Origin: CBDCMJ01 sp965218875
GTDB lineage: Bacteria > Chloroflexota > Dehalococcoidia > Lucifugimonadales > UBA3495
NCBI GenBank assembly: GCA_965218875.1
Contig: OZ244707.1
Location: 372,001-436,000 of the forward strand
Reading direction: 5' to 3'
DNA: 64,000 nucleotides
Positions 60,593-64,000 of the stretch are shown here, piece after piece. The position numbers and the translations under genes were made by a program. The stretch's first letter is position 1; every line of letters begins with the position of its first letter. The notes beneath the pieces were generated by a model. That model saw only the letters and a list, made by a program, of their open reading frames with translations. It did no database searches and was not told the origin of the DNA.

Positions 60593-62827
60593 ATGATTCC
60601 AGGCACGGAAATCCTGGAGGGACTGAACCCAGCGCAGCAAAGGGCCGTCGAAACTATCGACGGCCCTTTGCTGATTATCGCCGGGCCCGGCAGCGGCAAG
60701 ACCCGGGTCATCACCCACCGCATCGCCTACCTGGTGGGCGTGTGCGGCGTCAGCCCCTACCGTATCGCCGCCGTTACCTTCACCAACAAGGCGGCGCGGG
60801 AGATGAAAGAGCGACTGCAGCGGCTGGCGGGGACCCGGGCCGACGCCCTGACCGTGGGGACGTTCCACGCCTTTTGCGCCCAGCTCCTGAGGCACGAGGG
60901 CAGCCGGGTGGGCCTGCCTTCCAACTACACCATCTTCGACGCAGACGACCAGTTGGACTTGATCAAGCAGGCCATGACTCTGGCCGAGATAGACCCCAAG
61001 CAGAGTCCTCCCCGGGCGGTGAGGAGCGTCATCTCCCGCGCCAAGAGCTTGCTGGCCGACCCCCAGGCCCTGACCAGGAACGCTCGGGACTACTTCGAGG
61101 AGCAGTGCGCCCGGGTCTACCACCACTACGAGGAACTGCTGGCCCGCAACAACGCCGCCGACTTCGACGACCTGCTGATGCGATCGGTCCAACTGCTGCA
61201 GGACTACCCCGACGTGCTCCAACGGCGCCAGGAGCGGCACCAGTACCTGATGGTGGACGAGTTCCAAGACACCAACATCGCCCAGTACCGGCTGGCCCAA
61301 CTGCTGTCCCAAAATCACCGCAACATCTGCGTGGTGGGCGACCCGGACCAGTCGATTTACTCCTGGCGCTCCGCGGACATCCGCAACATCCTCAACTTTC
61401 AACGCGACTATCCCGACGCCGCCATCATCTCCCTGGAGCAGAATTACCGGTCTACCGGCCGCATTCTGGACGCCGCCAAGCACCTGATCGCGGCCAACGG
61501 CATGAGGCTGAACAAGGACCTGTTCACGGCCAACGCCGCGGGCACGCCGGTGCAGGTCCACGAGGCTTACGACGAGGGCGAGGAAGCCTCCTATGTCGTC
61601 GACGAGGTGTCCCGTCTCGTGCGCGAGGAGCGGCTCCAGCCCGGTGACTGCGCCGTGATGTACCGGGTCAACGCCCAGTCCAGGGCCCTGGAAGAGGCCT
61701 GCCTGCACCGCGGGATGAAGTACCGGTTGGTGGGGGGGATTCGCTTCTACCACCGGCGGGAAGTCAAGGACCTGATCTCCTACTTGCGGCTAATATACAA
61801 CCCCCTGGACGAGATCAGCCTGGGACGTGTGGTGGGCATTCCGCCCCGGGGCATCGGCGCCAAGACGCTGCGGAGCCTTGCCGACTGGGCCGGGCGGAAC
61901 AACCTAGCCGCCTTCGAGGCCATGCAGTACGTGGCCGCCTGCCTCGCCTCCGGAGAGGCGTGCCCGGTGGCCCTTGCGCCCCGCGCGGCCAAGGCCATCG
62001 CCGACTTCGCCAACCTCTTCGGCAACCTGGTGCGATTGGCCGGCGAACTGCCCATCGTGCCCCTCATCGATCGGGTGCTCCACGACGCCCGCCTGGAACA
62101 GCACTTCCGTACCATCGAAGACGGCGGCGAGGAGCGCTGGGAAAACATCCTGGAGCTTAGAGAAACGGCCCAGGAGTTCAACGCCGAGGAGCCGCCCAAC
62201 GGCCTCTCCTCCCTCCTGGAGCGGCTGTCCCTGGTGGCCGACGTGGACAACTACGAGGAGTCGGACGACTCCATGACCCTGATCACCCTGCACCAGGCCA
62301 AGGGGTTGGAATTTCCGGTGGTGTTCATCGTGGGACTGGAGGAGGGCCTGCTGCCCCACAGCAGGTCGGTGGAAAGCGAGGAGGGCCTGGAAGAAGAACG
62401 GCGGCTGTGCTACGTGGGCATCACCCGGGCCGGGCAGCGGCTGTACCTGCTGCGCGCCTTCCGGCGGGGATTCATGGGCCGAAGCGGCCCCACCCTGGCC
62501 TCCCGGTTCCTGCGGGACGTTCCCGAATCCGTTACCGGCAAGGCGGCGGCGGCCCCGGCGGTAATGTCCCGGACCGGTCCAATGCGCCTTCCCGCGAGGG
62601 ACTACGGCGGAAACGCCTGGGAGGCCGCGGCTGCTCCCGGGCCCGCGCCCGGCAAACCCTCCCTCGGCGTGGGCGACCTGGTGCGCCACACCGCATTCGG
62701 CGAGGGGGTGGTCATGGCCTGCGAGCCGGAGGCGGGAGACCTGCAGGTAACGGTCGAGTTTGGCGGGGGTGTGGGGCCCAAGCGCCTTCTGCTGAGCTTC
62801 GCGCCCCTGGAGAAAATCCAGGAGTAG
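60593..62827 (+). CDS. UvrD/PcrA-type DNA helicase
   Basis: A 744-residue superfamily 1A 3'-5' helicase with all motifs: Q-like LNPAQQRAVE, I AGPGSGKTRVI (Lys36), Ia VTFTNKAAREMKERL, II LMVDEFQDTN, III VVGDPDQSIYSWRSAD, IV LEQNYRST, V LITLHQAKGLEFPVVFIVGLEEGLLPH and VI EEERRLCYVGITRAGQRLYL. The C-terminal 70 residues (VGDLVRHTAFGEGVVMACEPEAGD) form the PcrA-type tudor-like RNA-polymerase-binding domain. It acts in nucleotide-excision and transcription-coupled repair. ATG 60593 matches the conserved N-terminus; upstream in-frame codons to 60428 overlap the repeat. Confidence 0.95.
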   Translation: MIPGTEILEGLNPAQQRAVETIDGPLLIIAGPGSGKTRVITHRIAYLVGVCGVSPYRIAAVTFTNKAAREMKERLQRLAGTRADALTVGTFHAFCAQLLRHEGSRVGLPSNYTIFDADDQLDLIKQAMTLAEIDPKQSPPRAVRSVISRAKSLLADPQALTRNARDYFEEQCARVYHHYEELLARNNAADFDDLLMRSVQLLQDYPDVLQRRQERHQYLMVDEFQDTNIAQYRLAQLLSQNHRNICVVGDPDQSIYSWRSADIRNILNFQRDYPDAAIISLEQNYRSTGRILDAAKHLIAANGMRLNKDLFTANAAGTPVQVHEAYDEGEEASYVVDEVSRLVREERLQPGDCAVMYRVNAQSRALEEACLHRGMKYRLVGGIRFYHRREVKDLISYLRLIYNPLDEISLGRVVGIPPRGIGAKTLRSLADWAGRNNLAAFEAMQYVAACLASGEACPVALAPRAAKAIADFANLFGNLVRLAGELPIVPLIDRVLHDARLEQHFRTIEDGGEERWENILELRETAQEFNAEEPPNGLSSLLERLSLVADVDNYEESDDSMTLITLHQAKGLEFPVVFIVGLEEGLLPHSRSVESEEGLEEERRLCYVGITRAGQRLYLLRAFRRGFMGRSGPTLASRFLRDVPESVTGKAAAAPAVMSRTGPMRLPARDYGGNAWEAAAAPGPAPGKPSLGVGDLVRHTAFGEGVVMACEPEAGDLQVTVEFGGGVGPKRLLLSFAPLEKIQE

Positions 62828-62920
62828 ATGGGTGTCGCGGGCCCGCGTCGGAAGTTGACAGGACCCCTGCCGGAGGGCATCATTAGCTCCCATCCCTAGA
62901 TAGGAGGCTGGACTGAAGAC

Positions 62921-64000
62921 ATGAAGAACAAGGCGGCCGTCCTGTATGAAGTGGGCCAACCCCTGGTCATAGAAGACGTCGAGCTGGACGACCCCAAAGA
63001 GGGAGAGGTGCTGGTCAAGGTGGGCTCCGCGGGAATCTGCCGCAGCGACCGCCACTTCATGACCGGACACGCCCCCATCAGCCTCCCGGTGGTGTTGGGC
63101 CACGAGGGAGCCGGGACCGTGGAAAAGGTGGGGCCCGGGGTTACCGCGGTCAGGCCGGGACAGCAGGTGATCATGTCCTTCGTGCCCTCCTGCGGCCGCT
63201 GCAAGTCCTGCCTGTCCGGCAAGGGCAACGTTTGCGACAACCACATGGCCACCGGGCCCAACATGTTCGACGGCACCTGCCGCCTGCACAAGGGCGACCA
63301 GGACATTCATCACATGGGGAAGGTGGCGTGTTTCGCCGAGTACTCGGTGGTGCCGGAGATGGGCTGCGTGCCCACCCCGGCGCTGCTTCCCATGGACAAG
63401 GCGGCCATGATTGGGTGCTGCGTCCCCACCGGGGTGGGCGCGGCCATATTCTCCGCCAACGTGCAGCCGGGCAGCAGCGTGGCGGTGGTCGGCTGCGGCG
63501 GCGTGGGCCTGAACGTCATCATGGGCGCGGCCCTGGTGAACGCCACCAAGATCATCGCCGTGGATATCCGGGAGAGCCAGTTGGAGTTCGCCATGAAGTT
63601 CGGCGCCACCCACTCGGTCAACGCCGCCGACGGCGACCCGGTGGAGCAGGTCAAGAACCTCACCGACGGCCGGGGGGCGGACTACACGTTCGAAGTGGTG
63701 GGGTCGCCGGAGACCCTCAAGGCCGCCTACGAGATGTGCGGCAAGAGCGGCACCATGACGGTGGTGGGCATTGCTCCCTCCGGCGTCGAGGCCCCCATCA
63801 ACGCGGTGGACCTGGTCCGCAACGAAAAGACTGTCAAGGGCACCTACTACGGCTCGGCCCGGTCCCAGGTCGACTTCCCCACGCTGGCCAATCTGTACCT
63901 GTCCGGCAAGCTCAACCTGGATGACCTGGTGGTGCGCCACTACACCCTGGACCAGGTCAACGAGGCCTACGCCGACATGACCCAGGGCGAGATCGGCCGC
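62921..64000 (+). CDS. Zinc-dependent alcohol dehydrogenase (3' end outside window)
   Basis: The frame from ATG 62921 remains open for 360 codons to the window end. It is a medium-chain dehydrogenase: catalytic zinc Cys/His in GSAGICRSDRH and LPVVLGHEGAGTV, structural zinc CGRCKSCLSGKGNVC, and the Rossmann motif VAVVGCGGVGLNVIMGAALVNATKIIAVDI. The sequence CNNHMATGPNMFDGT-like loop after the structural zinc resembles the class III/NDMA-dependent branch. TAGGAGGCTGG lies 13 nt before the start, a little far. It follows uvrD after 93 bp on the same strand. Confidence 0.93.
   Translation, partial: MKNKAAVLYEVGQPLVIEDVELDDPKEGEVLVKVGSAGICRSDRHFMTGHAPISLPVVLGHEGAGTVEKVGPGVTAVRPGQQVIMSFVPSCGRCKSCLSGKGNVCDNHMATGPNMFDGTCRLHKGDQDIHHMGKVACFAEYSVVPEMGCVPTPALLPMDKAAMIGCCVPTGVGAAIFSANVQPGSSVAVVGCGGVGLNVIMGAALVNATKIIAVDIRESQLEFAMKFGATHSVNAADGDPVEQVKNLTDGRGADYTFEVVGSPETLKAAYEMCGKSGTMTVVGIAPSGVEAPINAVDLVRNEKTVKGTYYGSARSQVDFPTLANLYLSGKLNLDDLVVRHYTLDQVNEAYADMTQGEIGR

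Overview
The window is GC-rich bacterial DNA that best fits a Dehalococcoidia-like (SAR202-type) member of the Chloroflexota. The most direct clue is a tmRNA on the minus strand (53437-53792). Its reading frame encodes the short tag GERELALAA, beginning with a glycine codon, which resembles the Dehalococcoides tag as I remember it. The dnaJ-hspR-clpC heat-shock operon, Pro/Thr-linker lipoproteins and secreted proteins, a DUF1015 protein and a dispersed intergenic repeat agree with this placement. Taxonomy is an inference; there is no rRNA in the window.

Layout. 1-4.3 kb: edge-truncated HtrA-like lipoprotein protease, a decayed IS630 transposase, a nucleoside-hydrolase remnant and a zinc-finger-like protein. 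4.4-15.5 kb: mgtE, an S51 peptidase homologue, a hisF-HAD-hisIE cluster, an intact ISAs1 element with 10-bp target duplications, a GlcG-like protein, hisS, a PD-(D/E)XK-like nuclease, a CaiB-type CoA transferase and a gamma-carbonic-anhydrase-like protein. 15.6-17.0 kb: copy 1 of a 203-bp dispersed repeat, split by an IS630 element. 17.0-23.1 kb: VTT membrane protein plus alpha/beta hydrolase, then the heat-shock locus (clpC, hspR and dnaJ divergent from hsp20, with face-to-face promoters and HspR-like half-sites). 23.5-25.1 kb: zinc-ribbon protein with a strong terminator, tRNA-Asn, DUF502 protein.

25.1-30.5 kb is an accessory tract: an IS1182 element followed by several genes carrying frameshifts or stops (lipoprotein, leucine-rich-repeat lipoprotein, replication-relaxation-like protein). 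It is followed by a large Calx-beta surface protein and a HigBA toxin-antitoxin pair. 35.2-38 kb is a three-gene cluster of permuted ATP-grasp, transglutaminase and alpha-E proteins. 38.3-45.4 kb holds two VOC proteins and a phosphate regulon (phoB-phoR, pstS-pstC-pstA) with a five-unit, 11-bp-periodic Pho-box-like array; pstB and phoU are not here. 45.8-52.9 kb carries NHL, DUF1501 and DUF1800 genes and a Ppx/GppA plus two thymidylate-kinase-like genes. One of those kinases has Arg in place of the Walker A Lys.

53.4-64 kb: tmRNA, pncC/cinA-type amidase, an AbrB antitoxin with a collapsed VapC, an isochorismatase-like hydrolase and a probable selenoprotein. This last gene is a glutaredoxin domain fused to DinB, in which an in-frame TGA sits at the first Cys of the CxxC motif. 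A SECIS-like hairpin follows it with the apical loop 21 nt downstream. Ordinary gene calling would start after the TGA and miss the active site. DUF1015, a coiled-coil protein, a class V aminotransferase, repeat copy 2, uvrD/pcrA with a possible leaderless promoter, and an edge-truncated zinc alcohol dehydrogenase complete the window. The selenoprotein is the strongest candidate for something undescribed; the 203-bp repeat comes next.
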